Shown here piece after piece: positions 44,430 to 54,224 of a DNA stretch of 64,000 nt. Numbering within the stretch: the stretch's first letter is position 1; every line of letters starts with the position of its first letter. The stretch lies in assembly GCF_001426685.1 (NCBI RefSeq), contig NZ_LMFB01000009.1:262454-326453 (forward strand), given 5' to 3'. The translations under genes and the position numbers were made by a program. This stretch comes from Rhizobium sp. Root483D2. Its GTDB lineage: Bacteria > Pseudomonadota > Alphaproteobacteria > Rhizobiales > Rhizobiaceae. The notes below the pieces were generated by a model. It searched no databases. It worked only from the letters and a program-made list of their open reading frames with translations, and was not told the origin of the DNA.

Positions 44430-45023
44430 ATGATTGGACCAGACGATACACCGCGGGAGAACCTGGGTAACTTCGCCATGGTTACCAGCCATCCGCTCAC
44501 ACCCATGCTCCGCCTCGCCAATGGGCTCGATCGTTTCGTCGCCGTCGTGGCGCGTACCATTGTGCTGGTCTCCGGCTGTGTCCTTCTGGTCCTGCTGTTC
44601 GGTAACGTCGTCGCCCGTTATGCTATGGGCGGCGGCTTCTCCTTTGCACAGGAGCTACCGGAGCGGATATTCCCCTTCTTCATCATGGCGGGTGTGGCGC
44701 TCGGTGTTCAGCACGGTGGCCATATGGCTGTCGAAATGCTGCCGGAAATGCTCGGCCGTCGCGCAGAACAGGTTTTCCGCATCCTGGCCCAGACCATCGT
44801 CATCATCGGCCATGCGGTCATGGTCTATGTGACGGTTCAGGTTGCCAATATCTCGTGGATCGACCTCAGCCCGGTTCTCAACATGCCGGCTAGCTATAGC
44901 TACTACGCGCTCGCAGGAGGGTCGGCTGCCGTCATCATCGCAACCGTGGCTCTGGTCATTCGCGTCACGATTATCGGTCCCGAGGCCATGCCCGTGCCGA
45001 CCCCAGAGGAGACAGGCCAATGA
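44430..45023 (+). CDS. TRAP transporter small permease (DctQ family)
   Basis: 197 residues with four hydrophobic segments (TIVLVSGCVLLVLLFGNVVA, FIMAGVALGVQHGGHMAV, FRILAQTIVIIGHAVMVY, GGSAAVIIATVALVI), the DctQ pattern. The GGHMAVEMLP region is typical. It starts 2 bp after the binding-protein stop, and its stop overlaps the start of the large permease (ATGA). Confidence 0.9.
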   Translation: MIGPDDTPRENLGNFAMVTSHPLTPMLRLANGLDRFVAVVARTIVLVSGCVLLVLLFGNVVARYAMGGGFSFAQELPERIFPFFIMAGVALGVQHGGHMAVEMLPEMLGRRAEQVFRILAQTIVIIGHAVMVYVTVQVANISWIDLSPVLNMPASYSYYALAGGSAAVIIATVALVIRVTIIGPEAMPVPTPEETGQ

Positions 45024-46282
45024 TGAGCCTTGCCATGATCCTTATCTTTTGCGTGCTGATGATGCTGGCGGTTCCCGTCGGTCATGGCCTTATCATATCG
45101 TCAGCTGCCGCCATCTTCTTCTTTGGCGGACTGCCGCTCAGCATCGTCGCGCAGCAGCTTTATCAGCAGACCCAGTCCTTCCCGATGCTCGCCATGCCTT
45201 TCTTCATGCTGGCAGGTACGCTGATGCTGGGCGGTAAACTTGGCACGGAACTGCTTTCGTTTGCCTCAAAGGTTATGGAGCGCTGGCGCGGAGGTCCGCT
45301 TGCAACGACGGTCGTCGCCTCGGTGGTCTTCGGCGGCGTGTCGGGTTCGGCAGTTGCCAATGCCAGCGCGCTCGGTTCCGTGCTGATCCCGTGGCAGAAG
45401 AAACAGGGCTACCCTGCGGCCCTTTGCGCCGCCAACAACTCCACATCCGCCGTCATTGATATCCTCATTCCGCCATCTATCCCGCTCATCCTCTATTCTC
45501 TGGTCAGCGGTACCTCGATTGCGGACCTGTTCACGGCGGGCCTCCTCCCAGGCGTCCTGCTGGCAGGCGGACTTTTGCTCACCTGCAACTGGATTGCCCG
45601 CCGTCGCGGTTTTTCCAAACCCGAGCGCTCCGCAACGATGCGGGAGCTTGGCCGCCTCGCCTTCTTGTCCAGCCCCGCACTGATGCTGCCGGTTCTCATC
45701 CTGCTCGGATTGCGCTTCGGCATTGCCACGCCGACGGAAATCGCCGTGCTGGCGGTCGTCTATGCCCTGATCATGAGCGTGTTCTTCTACCGTGACATCA
45801 CGTGGACACGGTTCAAGGGCAACATGATCGAGGCAGGCATCGCCACCGGCGTCGTCATGCTCGTCATCATCGGCAGCGCCGTCTGCGGCTGGATCCTGAC
45901 ATTCGACCAGGTGCCGGAGCGCTTTGCCGAATGGATCGGCGCCACGGTCCATAACCCGATCCTGATCATCATGTGCATGAACATCCTGCTGCTATTGGTC
46001 GGCATGCCGCTCGACCTGCCGCCGTCGATCCTGCTGCTTGGGCCCATCTTTGTGCCGCTCGCCGCCACGATCGGTCTCGATCCGGTCCAGCTCGGGCTGA
46101 TCATGGTGCTAAACCTTGGCATCGGGCTCTATACGCCGCCCATCGGAACGACCCTGTTCATATCAGCATCGATCGCCAAGACATCGCTTGGCGCCACTAC
46201 CCGTGAGCTCTGGCCGTTCTTCCTGGTATCGATGATCGTGCTTCTCCTGGTGAGCTACGTACCGGCGCTGACCATCTACTGA
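45020..46282 (+). CDS. TRAP transporter large permease (DctM family)
   Basis: 420 residues with ~12 hydrophobic segments. Family features include PMLAMPFFMLAGTLM, GGVSGSAVANASALGSVLI, IDILIPPSIPLILYSLVSG, and the C-terminal PLDLPPSILLLGPIFVPLA. This is the ion-coupled (Na+ or H+) channel of the TRAP importer. A hairpin-rich 140-bp gap separates it from the transketolase genes. Confidence 0.93.
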   Translation: MMSLAMILIFCVLMMLAVPVGHGLIISSAAAIFFFGGLPLSIVAQQLYQQTQSFPMLAMPFFMLAGTLMLGGKLGTELLSFASKVMERWRGGPLATTVVASVVFGGVSGSAVANASALGSVLIPWQKKQGYPAALCAANNSTSAVIDILIPPSIPLILYSLVSGTSIADLFTAGLLPGVLLAGGLLLTCNWIARRRGFSKPERSATMRELGRLAFLSSPALMLPVLILLGLRFGIATPTEIAVLAVVYALIMSVFFYRDITWTRFKGNMIEAGIATGVVMLVIIGSAVCGWILTFDQVPERFAEWIGATVHNPILIIMCMNILLLLVGMPLDLPPSILLLGPIFVPLAATIGLDPVQLGLIMVLNLGIGLYTPPIGTTLFISASIAKTSLGATTRELWPFFLVSMIVLLLVSYVPALTIY

Positions 46283-46423
46283 TCCAAGGTGGCGCGGCCG
46301 TTACGCCGCCGCGCCTCACCATCACCGCGTCCATCCACCGCATCGACGATCCCCGGATCGCCGAATGGACCCTGTCGTGCCTTCGCATGACGCCATTCGT
46401 ACTGAATACAAGGAGAAGCACCC

Positions 46424-47275
46424 ATGAGTGGGACCATCGCCACCCATCTGCCGAACATGAGCCTGCCACGCCGCGCGTGGGAAATCCGTCGCAAAGCCGT
46501 GCGCATGGGCGAAGTTCAGGGGCAAGGCTATGTCGGCCAGGCCCTCGGCATCGCAGACGTCCTTGCCGTGTCCTATTTCCATGCGCTGACCTATCGGCCC
46601 GAAGACCCGGAATGGGAAGGACGTGACCGCTTCCTGCTCTCCATCGGCCACTACGCCATCGCGCTTTATTCCGCCTTGATCGAGGCCGGCATCCTGCCCG
46701 AGCAGGAGCTGGAAACCTACGGAGCCGATGACAGCCGTCTCCCAATGTCCGGCATGGCCGCCTACACGCCCGGTATGGAGATCACCGGCGGTTCGCTCGG
46801 CCAGGGTCTCGGCATCGCCGTCGGCATGGCGCTCGGCCTCAAAGCGAAGAAGAACGCGGCTTTCGTCTACAATCTCATGTCGGACGGCGAACTTGGCGAA
46901 GGGTCGACCTGGGAAGCGGCAATGTCGGCGGCCCACCACAAGCTTTCCAACCTCGTCTGCATCGTCGATTTCAACGACCAGCAGGCCGATGGCAAATCCA
47001 CCCAGATGCTCAGCGCGGAACCCCTCTCTGAGAAATGGACCGCCTTCGGCTGGCACACACAGCGGGTGGACGGCAACGATATGGACGCGCTTGTCGCCGC
47101 CTTTGATGTTGCCCGCAACCTCGAAGATGCAAGGCCCCGGGTCATCATCTGCGACACGCTGATGTGCAAGGGCGTGCCGTTCCTCGAGACCCGGGAAATC
47201 ACTCATTTCGTGCGCGTAGAACCGGAGGAATGGCAGATGGCGCTCTCGGTGCTCGACGCAAACCGACCGGCTTGA
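46424..47275 (+). CDS. Transketolase, N-terminal (TPP-binding) subunit
   Basis: 283 residues, the length of split-transketolase A subunits. The TPP/Mg2+ region shows SDGELGEGSTWEAAMSAAHH and NLVCIVDFNDQQADGKS, and the N-terminal VQGQGYVGQALGIADVLAVS and GGSLGQGLGIAVGMALGLKA are typical. With the next gene it forms one enzyme transferring a two-carbon glycolaldehyde unit. Split pairs are used in several specialised pathways, including the apulose-4-phosphate transketolases AptA/AptB, which fits the kinase and isomerase nearby. The substrate is an inference. Confidence 0.88.
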   Translation: MSGTIATHLPNMSLPRRAWEIRRKAVRMGEVQGQGYVGQALGIADVLAVSYFHALTYRPEDPEWEGRDRFLLSIGHYAIALYSALIEAGILPEQELETYGADDSRLPMSGMAAYTPGMEITGGSLGQGLGIAVGMALGLKAKKNAAFVYNLMSDGELGEGSTWEAAMSAAHHKLSNLVCIVDFNDQQADGKSTQMLSAEPLSEKWTAFGWHTQRVDGNDMDALVAAFDVARNLEDARPRVIICDTLMCKGVPFLETREITHFVRVEPEEWQMALSVLDANRPA

Positions 47276-47286
47276 AGGATAAAGCC

Positions 47287-48330
47287 ATGACAGCAAACAG
47301 AAATTACGATCCCCATCGCAAGTGGGAACCCCGCATTCCCAAGCCTGGTGAAGGCGGCAAGACCTCGGCCATGATCGCTTCGCTCGCAGCCGAAGGTTAC
47401 GACACGGTGTCGGCCCCGTTCGGCCATGCGCTAGTCGAGCAGGCCCGCAACAATAACCGTATCGTCGGCCTGACCGCGGATCTCGCGAAATATACCGACC
47501 TGCATGTCTTTGCCGAGGCCTTTCCCGAGCGCTTTTACCAGATGGGCATGGCGGAGCAGGTGATGATTTCGGCCGCCGCCGGCATGGCGCGCGAGGGGTT
47601 CATTCCCTTTGCCACAACCTATGCCGTCTTTGCATCGCGCCGCGCCTACGACTTCATCGCCATGGCGATCGCCGAGGAAAACCTGCCGGTCAAGATCGTC
47701 TGCGCGCTTCCGGGCCTTACGACCGGCTATGGCCCGAGCCATCAGGCGACCGAGGATCTCGCGATTTTCCGTGGCCTGCCAAACCTGACGATCATCGATC
47801 CCTGCGATGCGATCGACGTCGCCGAGGCCGTTCCCGCCATCATCGCCCATGACGGTCCGGTGTATATGCGCCTGCTGCGCGGCAAGGTGCCGTCCGTCCT
47901 GCGCAGGCATTGCCCGGACTACACGTTCGAACTCGGCAAGGCCAAGCTGGTGCGGGATGGCACGGATGCATTGGTGATCGCGTCGGGTTTCATGACCATG
48001 CGCGCGCTGGATGCTGCCATCGAACTGGAAAAAGACGGTGTCTCGGTTGGCGTGCTGCATTGCCCGACGATCAAGCCGCTCGATACGGAGACAATCCTGG
48101 CCGAGGCCGCAAAAGGTGGCCGCCTCGTCGTCACGGCGGAAAACCACACCCGCATCGGCGGGCTCGGCGAGGCCGTGGCATCGACGCTGCTGACCAATGG
48201 CGTGACGCCAGCATTCCGCATGATCGGTCTGCCCGATCAGTTCCTCGACGCCGGTGCGTTACCCACACTGCACGACCGGTACGGAATCTCCACCGCTGCA
48301 ATGCTTTCCCAGATCCGCAGCTGGCTCTGA
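47287..48330 (+). CDS. Transketolase, C-terminal subunit
   Basis: 347 residues from ATG 47287, 11 bp after the N-terminal subunit. The pyrimidine-binding domain shows VGLTADLAKYTDLHVFAEAF, the conserved catalytic Glu region MGMAEQVMISAAAGMAREGF and TTYAVFASRRAYDFI, and a C-terminal ENHTRIGGLGEAVA domain. It supplies the other half of the TPP active site of the 46424 gene product. Confidence 0.88.
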   Translation: MTANRNYDPHRKWEPRIPKPGEGGKTSAMIASLAAEGYDTVSAPFGHALVEQARNNNRIVGLTADLAKYTDLHVFAEAFPERFYQMGMAEQVMISAAAGMAREGFIPFATTYAVFASRRAYDFIAMAIAEENLPVKIVCALPGLTTGYGPSHQATEDLAIFRGLPNLTIIDPCDAIDVAEAVPAIIAHDGPVYMRLLRGKVPSVLRRHCPDYTFELGKAKLVRDGTDALVIASGFMTMRALDAAIELEKDGVSVGVLHCPTIKPLDTETILAEAAKGGRLVVTAENHTRIGGLGEAVASTLLTNGVTPAFRMIGLPDQFLDAGALPTLHDRYGISTAAMLSQIRSWL

Positions 48331-48398
48331 CCACAAACGCAAAATCCACATCACCCTCCTCGCCTGGGGCGAGACATGGAAAGAAAAAGGAAATTTTA

Positions 48399-49157
48399 AT
48401 GGCAAACGCTCTGCTCGAGGGCAAATTCGCAGTCGTGACCGGTGCCGCATCCAAGCGCGGTCTGGGCAAGGCCACGGCCAAACTCTTCGCCGAACATGGC
48501 GCGACCGTCGCGATCCTCGATCTCGATGAAGCTGCGGCCAAGGAAGCCGCAGCCGATCTTGGCGCGCAGCATGTCGGCATGGCCTGCAATGTCACCGACC
48601 TAGATGGCATCACAACGGTGATCGAAGCCCTTATTGCGAAATGGGGTCAGATCGACATTCTCGTCAACAATGCCGGCATCACCCAGCCGCTGAAGATCAT
48701 GGATATCGGACCGGAGAACTACGACGCCGTGCTCGACGTCAACCTGCGCGGCACGCTCTATTGCAGCCAGGCGGTAATCCCGCACATGCGCGGCCGCAGA
48801 ACCGGCAAGATCGTCAACCTCTCCTCCGTTTCGGCCCAGCGTGGCGGCGGCATTTTTGGCGGACCGCACTATTCTGCTGCAAAAGCCGGCGTTCTGGGCC
48901 TTACCAAAGCCATGGCACGTGAACTTGCGCCCGACAATGTCCGCGTCAACGCTATTTGCCCGGGCTTCATCGCGACGGACATCACCGGCGGCATGCTGAC
49001 ACCCGGCAAAATGGAAGAGATCAACGCTGGCATCCCCATGGGCCGCGCCGGCACGGCGGATGATGTCGCGGGCTGCGCGCTGTTCCTCGCATCCGATCTG
49101 TCGGCCTATGTCACCGGCTCGGAAGTTGATGTCAACGGCGGCTCGCTGATCCACTGA
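48399..49157 (+). CDS. Short-chain dehydrogenase/reductase
   Basis: 252 residues from ATG 48399 (MANALLEGKFAVVTGAASKR), 68 bp after the transketolase. The classical SDR motifs are intact: TGAASKRGLGKATA cofactor loop (Asp after beta2 suggests NAD), NNAGITQPL, and the catalytic Ser-Tyr-Lys in NLSSVSAQ and HYSAAKAG. It probably oxidises a polyol or sugar to the ketose that the downstream Dak kinase phosphorylates, or reduces an aldehyde. The substrate cannot be read from sequence. Confidence 0.88.
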   Translation: MANALLEGKFAVVTGAASKRGLGKATAKLFAEHGATVAILDLDEAAAKEAAADLGAQHVGMACNVTDLDGITTVIEALIAKWGQIDILVNNAGITQPLKIMDIGPENYDAVLDVNLRGTLYCSQAVIPHMRGRRTGKIVNLSSVSAQRGGGIFGGPHYSAAKAGVLGLTKAMARELAPDNVRVNAICPGFIATDITGGMLTPGKMEEINAGIPMGRAGTADDVAGCALFLASDLSAYVTGSEVDVNGGSLIH

Positions 49158-49165
49158 TATCTCAA

Positions 49166-49186
49166 GCGGCGCCTGACGGGCGCCGC
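49166..49186. repeat. Intercistronic hairpin between SDR and isomerase genes
   Basis: GCGGCGCC/GGCGCCGC, a perfect 8-bp GC stem with a 5-base loop, lies 8 bp after the SDR stop and has no T-run. It probably stabilises the upstream mRNA or adjusts the expression of neighbouring genes. Confidence 0.5.
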
Positions 49187-49211
49187 CCTGCCCTCAACGG
49201 AGAACAGCATA

Positions 49212-50030
49212 ATGAAACTCGGATTGGGCAGCTATGCCTTCCGCTGGTCGATCGGGATCAAGGACCTGCAGCCCACCACGCCGATGACGGCAATAGAGGT
49301 TCTGGAGATTGCCCATGCGCATGGCCTTAAGCTGGTACAATATGCCGATAACCTGCCGCTCGACCGTCTGACGCCGGAAGAACATCGGGCGCTGAAGGCG
49401 CGTGCCGACAGCTACGGCATGTCTCTGGAACTCGGCACGCAATCCTTCGACGCGGTGGAGCTTGCACGCTACATCCCGATCGGCAAACGCATTGGCTCCA
49501 GGATCCTGCGGGTCGCGCTCGACGCGGAAGACGCGCTGATCCCCGTGCCGGAACTGGCGGCACAGATCCGCGACCTGCTGCCGGACGGAAAAGCGGCGGG
49601 CCTGCGGTTTGCGATCGAGAATCACTTCAACTATCCCTCCTCCCGGATGGTCGAACTGCTCGACGCCGTGGCCGACGAGGCACTCGGCGTCTGCCTCGAC
49701 GTCGCCAATTCCATTTGCGCTGGCGAATGGCCGATGACGACGGTGAAGATGCTCGCACCCTACACAATCAACCTGCATCTCAAGGATTATCAGATCACGC
49801 CCGATCCATACGGCGTTGGCTTCCGCATTCACGGCACGCCGCTTGGCGATGGCCGGGCTGAGATTTCGGACATTCTCGATTGCCTTGCGCATTGCCCGGA
49901 TGACATGAGCTGCATCCTCGAACATTGGCTGCCCCAGACACTCGACATGGAAGCCACGCGCCGCATGGAACACGAATGGCTGGAACGCACGGTGGCCGCC
50001 GCCAAACGGCTGGTCCCCGGCAACCACTGA
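49212..50030 (+). CDS. Sugar phosphate isomerase/epimerase-like TIM-barrel protein
   Basis: 272 residues of the AP-endonuclease 2-like sugar isomerase family. Metal-type residues lie at RFAIENHFNYPS (Glu), VCLDVANSICAG (Asp), TINLHLKDYQI (His) and SCILEHWLPQ (Glu). Starts MKLGLGSYAFRWSIGI. In the apiose literature such TIM-barrel proteins act either as D-apiose isomerase or as 3-oxo-isoapionate decarboxylase (OiaC). Positioned between the SDR and the Dak kinase, it most likely makes or unmasks the ketose for the kinase. Exact reaction unknown. Confidence 0.8.
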   Translation: MKLGLGSYAFRWSIGIKDLQPTTPMTAIEVLEIAHAHGLKLVQYADNLPLDRLTPEEHRALKARADSYGMSLELGTQSFDAVELARYIPIGKRIGSRILRVALDAEDALIPVPELAAQIRDLLPDGKAAGLRFAIENHFNYPSSRMVELLDAVADEALGVCLDVANSICAGEWPMTTVKMLAPYTINLHLKDYQITPDPYGVGFRIHGTPLGDGRAEISDILDCLAHCPDDMSCILEHWLPQTLDMEATRRMEHEWLERTVAAAKRLVPGNH

Positions 50031-50058
50031 AACCCACATCCGAACAAACCGGACCGGA

Positions 50059-51819
50059 ATGATCATGACCCAGAAAACCAAGAAGCTCATCAACGCGCCC
50101 GAGAATATCATCCCGGAATTCATCGACGGCTTCGTCAGTGCCCATGCCGATATTTTGGCGGTGGAAGGGCCGACCGGCCGCGCTGTCGTCGCGCGACATG
50201 GCCCGCGCGATGGTAAGGTCGGGATGGTCGTCGGGGGCGGTTCGGGTCACGAGCCTGCCTTTGCCGGCTATGTCGGCCGGGGCCTGGCCGATGCCGCAGC
50301 AGTCGGCAATGTCTTTGCCTCCCCCTCGCCCCAACATATTCTCGACGCCGGGCGCGCTGCCGATGGTGGTGCGGGCGTGCTGTTTCTCTACGGCAACTAT
50401 ACCGGCGACGTTTTGAACTTCACGATGGCGGCCGAAGAGCTGCAGGCAGAGGGAACGCCCGTCAAACAATTTGCCGTTTCCGACGACATTGCATCTGCTC
50501 CGTTCGAGCGGCGAACCGAACGGCGGGGCGTTGCGGGAGATTTCTTCGTTTTCAAATGCGCCGGTGCTGCCGCCGATCGTGGCGAAAATCTCGACAGCGT
50601 GCATGCCGCCGCAATGCTTGCGAATGACCAATGCCGGTCGATGGGGGTCGCTCTTGGCGCCTGCTCGCTGCCGCAGACAGGCACCCTGAATTTCGAGATC
50701 GGCCCGGAGGATATGGAAATCGGCATGGGCATCCATGGCGAACCCGGCATGCGCCGCGAAAAGCTGGCGCCTGCCGATACCGTCACGGATGTGCTTATGG
50801 AGCCCATCCTGAAAGAACTGGCGCTTGATAGCGGCGATCGCGTGGCTGTCCTCGTCAACGGACTGGGCGCGACGACGCAGCTCGAACTCTTCGTCATCTA
50901 CCGCCGCGTTCGTCAGATCCTTGATGCCTTGGGTATCGGCATCCATGCCAACTGGGTCGGTGAATATGCCACATCGCTGGAAATGGCAGGCGCCTCCGTC
51001 ACCCTCCTCAAGCTCGATGACCAGTTGACCCGCCTACTCGATCATCCCTGCCGCACACCAGCGCTCACCGTGGGCGATGCAGGCAAGGCAGCGCCCATAA
51101 CGCAGCGGTCGGAACGCAAGGTTCGAGCCGTCAAAAGGGACGTTGCTATCGACCGCGCGGCGCTTTTGACATCCGGCAGCGTCACATCATCAATTTTCGT
51201 GCAGATGATGATGGCGATTGCCGACACGATCCGCACCGAAAAAGACCATCTGTCCCAACTCGACGGTGTACTGGGCGACGGCGATCACGGCGTCACCATG
51301 GATATCGGCTGGACGGCGGTGCGCAATGAACTGGAAAACGGCACCGATAACGGGGTGATTGTTGAAGTCTGCGAGCGCATGGCACATGTGTTTCTGACCG
51401 CTGTCGGCGCGTCCTCCGGTCCGCTCTATGCCAGCGGCTTTCGCGGGGCTGGTAAGGCCGTCGCCGATCGGCTTAATCTCGATGGCGCAGCCATGGCCGC
51501 GTGGATTAAAGGCATGAGCGACGGTATACTTTCGCGAGGCGGCGCAAGCCCTGGCGACAAGACGATGGTGGATGCCTGGTTTCCAGCAGCAGAGGCCGCC
51601 GTCAAGGCAGCGCAGTCGGGTGCGGACGAGCTTGCGGTGCTGATCGCCGCGCGCGATGCGGCAAAAGCAGGCGCGGAACACACAGCAACGATCGAGAGCC
51701 GCCGCGGCCGGTCCGCGAAGCTCGGTGTACGCTCGGTCGGCCATATCGATCCCGGAGCTCTGTCAGCCTATATGATCCTCCGCGCCATGACCGCGTCGTT
51801 GCAAAACGCTTCGGCGTGA
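50059..51819 (+). CDS. Dihydroxyacetone-kinase family protein (DhaK-DhaL fusion)
   Basis: 586 residues: an N-terminal DhaK domain (~1-330) and a C-terminal DhaL domain (~365-586), the single-chain ATP-dependent type. DhaK shows GGGSGHEPAFAGYVGRG, GNYTGDVLNFTMAAE, and the conserved substrate His in GMGIHGEPGMRRE. DhaL shows the Mg-ATP loop LGDGDHGVTMDIGW and the C-terminal GHIDPGALSA. The family phosphorylates dihydroxyacetone, erythrulose or apulose. In this operon, with a transketolase and an isomerase, apulose kinase or L-erythrulose kinase are the best guesses. Last gene of the operon. Confidence 0.92.
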   Translation: MIMTQKTKKLINAPENIIPEFIDGFVSAHADILAVEGPTGRAVVARHGPRDGKVGMVVGGGSGHEPAFAGYVGRGLADAAAVGNVFASPSPQHILDAGRAADGGAGVLFLYGNYTGDVLNFTMAAEELQAEGTPVKQFAVSDDIASAPFERRTERRGVAGDFFVFKCAGAAADRGENLDSVHAAAMLANDQCRSMGVALGACSLPQTGTLNFEIGPEDMEIGMGIHGEPGMRREKLAPADTVTDVLMEPILKELALDSGDRVAVLVNGLGATTQLELFVIYRRVRQILDALGIGIHANWVGEYATSLEMAGASVTLLKLDDQLTRLLDHPCRTPALTVGDAGKAAPITQRSERKVRAVKRDVAIDRAALLTSGSVTSSIFVQMMMAIADTIRTEKDHLSQLDGVLGDGDHGVTMDIGWTAVRNELENGTDNGVIVEVCERMAHVFLTAVGASSGPLYASGFRGAGKAVADRLNLDGAAMAAWIKGMSDGILSRGGASPGDKTMVDAWFPAAEAAVKAAQSGADELAVLIAARDAAKAGAEHTATIESRRGRSAKLGVRSVGHIDPGALSAYMILRAMTASLQNASA

Positions 51820-52404
51820 GCCTCTGCGAGCAAAGAGCCGCTGACCTGCGAAGCTTGCGCGTCGTGTCAAGTTCAGGCTGCCCCACATAGCTTCGCGCAC
51901 CTCATTATCAACCAGATCGACCGTTGAGCCTCGGCAGCATTTGGCCCACCGTTCCGTTTATCCACGAAATCAGGTGTGGTGGTTTGCGTGCCCATGACTT
52001 TCTAGTCCGATCGAACCCCCAGCAAAATGTAAATAAGGACAAAATTCATACAAGAATTCAACAATTCAGGCTCTTCATATCGCATTATCCGTGCACTTAT
52101 GATAAATTAATTATCTTAAACCGCACGGCGTGTCTGCCGAAAAAAACAAACGATAATGTTCTCTCTCTTTACTTTTTATTTGGTGCAGTTCCGCGCTGAT
52201 ATTATGGCGAGGAACTTAGAAATACCATCGCAAAAGAGCCATTTCATCCTGGGTGTAAGCTTTAAAGAGGTTGTCCATTCGGAGTAGATCTTGGAGACTG
52301 GAGTTGCCACACCTCAGTTTTCAGGATCGCTCATAATGAACATTCACAAGATGCTCGATTGACGCTTTTGCGTAGCGAAGAAATTACTTTGGCAGTGACC
52401 GGTG
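51820..52404. other. Intergenic region between the Dak operon and IS remnants
   Basis: 585 bp without a supported gene. An AT-rich stretch at 52030-52190 contrasts with the GC-rich flanks and is compatible with transferred DNA. No IS end or regulator site was recognised. Confidence 0.5.
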
Positions 52405-53118
52405 GCCAGCTCAATTAAGCACAGGCTGCCCGCATCATGGCGTTTCACCGAAGATCGTGCGCGCTGGGCTGCACAGCCAAATACAACGGCGCGACGATAT
52501 GACGTACCCGTCATTGCGGCTCAACATCAGTCCCCCATGGACAGACGGCGGCTTGGCCGAGCGCATTGCAACTCTTCGCAAGCAGCGCCTGACCGGCAAG
52601 CACATTGCCATGGGGACGGGTGTTTTGCCTGCCACCGTCAGACGTGTTTTCAAACGCGCCGGCCTGTCGCGGATGGAGGACCTTGTGTCCATCGAACCGG
52701 CCGTGCGTTACGAATATGCCGAACGAGGTGGTCTGATCCATCTCGGCATGAAGCATCTCGGCCGCTTCGAGCGCGTCGGTCACCGCATCACCGGCAACAG
52801 GACTGGCCAGAGTAACTCCCCTGGCGTTGGCTGGGAATATGTCCATATCTCAATCGATGATGCCTCACGCATCGCCTTTACCGGCATCTTCCCGAACGAA
52901 AAGGCCGAAAGCGCGGTTGCCTTCCTCATGGCGGCCGTTGCCTATTACAACAGCCTCGGCATCACGGTCACACGCGTGATAACCGATAACGGTTCCTGCC
53001 ACAAAGCCGGGGATTTCGCAAAAGCCTGAAAGAGCCTCGGCCTCAAGCACATCCGCAGCAAACCGTATACACCCAAAACCAACGGCAAGGCCAAGCGTTT
53101 CATTCAAAGGGCATTACG
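52405..53118 (+). pseudogene. IS481-family transposase remnant
   Basis: The plus strand encodes IS481-type blocks in one frame: ERIATLRKQRLTGKHIAMGT, ATVRRVFKRAGLSR, YEYAERGGLIHLGMKHLGRF, GWEYVHISIDDASRIAF and VTRVITDNGSCHKAG. A TGA interrupts it at 53027-53029 and the homologous segment KSLGLKHIRSKPYTPKTNGK continues after it. The third acidic catalytic residue is changed (NGKAKRF instead of NGKAERF), and the 3' third is missing. The element cannot transpose. Confidence 0.85.
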
Positions 53119-53324
53119 GATGACGCATTATCTCCCTTCGCACACTCGAAAGCTTATAGAACATCAGGTTTTTAGCGAAAGGGTAATCAAGAACCACCTC
53201 CTAGAGCCCTTAGGGCCGTCACAACCCGCGGCGAAATTGTCATTAACGGTGGGTTATCTACGAAATGCCCCCCGGTCTCAGCATCACCTACGCGGGACTA
53301 GCCCTAATCCGCAAATAGTTGTTG

Positions 53325-53346
53325 GAAGTTTGCCGCGGCAAACTTC
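53325..53346. promoter_or_regulatory. parS-like centromere palindrome, site 1
   Basis: A perfect 22-bp palindrome GAAGTTTGCCG-CGGCAAACTTC. Its inner 16 bp (53328-53343) fit the repABC parS consensus GTTNNCNGCNGNNAAC at every fixed base. It lies about 0.9 kb downstream of repC, between the IS481 and IS5 remnants. RepB is expected to bind it for partitioning. The consensus is recalled from published repABC work. Confidence 0.7.
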
Positions 53347-53470
53347 TTTTCGCCACCAACCTATTTACTGAAAGCCCGTTTCTTCCAGGTTTGGGTTTAC
53401 TAGGACGGATCGAGATTCAGGCTCTCAAATTGGCGGTCAGTAAGAAGTGATCAGTTTTGCGATTGGGGTT

Positions 53471-53934
53471 ATGAGTACGATGAAACATTATGAATTGAAT
53501 ACGGCGCAACTGGCTCGGATCGCGCCTCCTTTTCGGGCAAGGTCGAGACGGTGCACCGCACAGCTTCACCCGTTGGTGTCAAGCGTAGGGAGCAAGTATT
53601 GACGCGCTGACGGCGGATCGTGACAACCAATATCCCATTCTCGATAATATCATTGTGTGGTCGCATCAATGGTCGATTAACGACAAAAGGATCAAGTGCT
53701 GGGGTGTTCTATACGGATCGATCACCAATACCCACGTGCTCGCCGGTACGTCTGGCCGCCCTTTACGAATCTGCATCAGATCAGGACAGTTCAGCGACAT
53801 CAAATCTGTAGCGGATTTTCCCGAAGATTCATTGGCTGAAAAAGTTCCGACGCCTTGCTCCCCGTTACGACAGACAAAGGCCCACTTCACAGGCCCTATT
53901 CACCATGGCCCCAGCCATGATCTGGCTAAGATAA
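53471..53934 (+). pseudogene. IS5-family transposase remnant
   Basis: Three segments in different frames match IS5-family transposases: an N-terminal MKHYELNTAQLARIAPPF, a middle THVLAGTSGRPLRICIRSGQ that ends FSDIKSVAD, and a C-terminal KKFRRLAPRYDRQ then FTMAPAMIWLR ending at a TAA (53932-53934). Frameshifts and an internal deletion separate them. The element is dead. No terminal inverted repeats were found. Confidence 0.7.
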
Positions 53935-54224
53935 ATGTCAATCCGGCCTAGATATGAAGATGGGGAAAACTGTCTCAACTACGCTTTTTTCTAAACGGCC
54001 TGGGAGAAAGCTTCAAGCCAGAGTTCAAACATCTTCTCGACGCGCCACCGCCTTTCTTCAGCAATATTTCCGGATATCAGCCGCATATGCTCCTTGCTCA
54101 AAAAAGCATTAAATTTGAAAACGTTGTGCGATGGACGCTGAAACGGCCGGTTGTGATATGGTCTTGAATGGGTATTTGTGTCTGCCGAGGTCGGCTATTA
54201 CTTCGAAACATTTATAGTCCATCA

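Noticed and set aside
46424..51819. Sulfoglycolytic transketolase (SqwGH-type) pathway
   Set aside because: Split transketolase and an isomerase are shared with that pathway, but no sulfonate-specific kinase, reductase or exporter is present; the Dak kinase points elsewhere.
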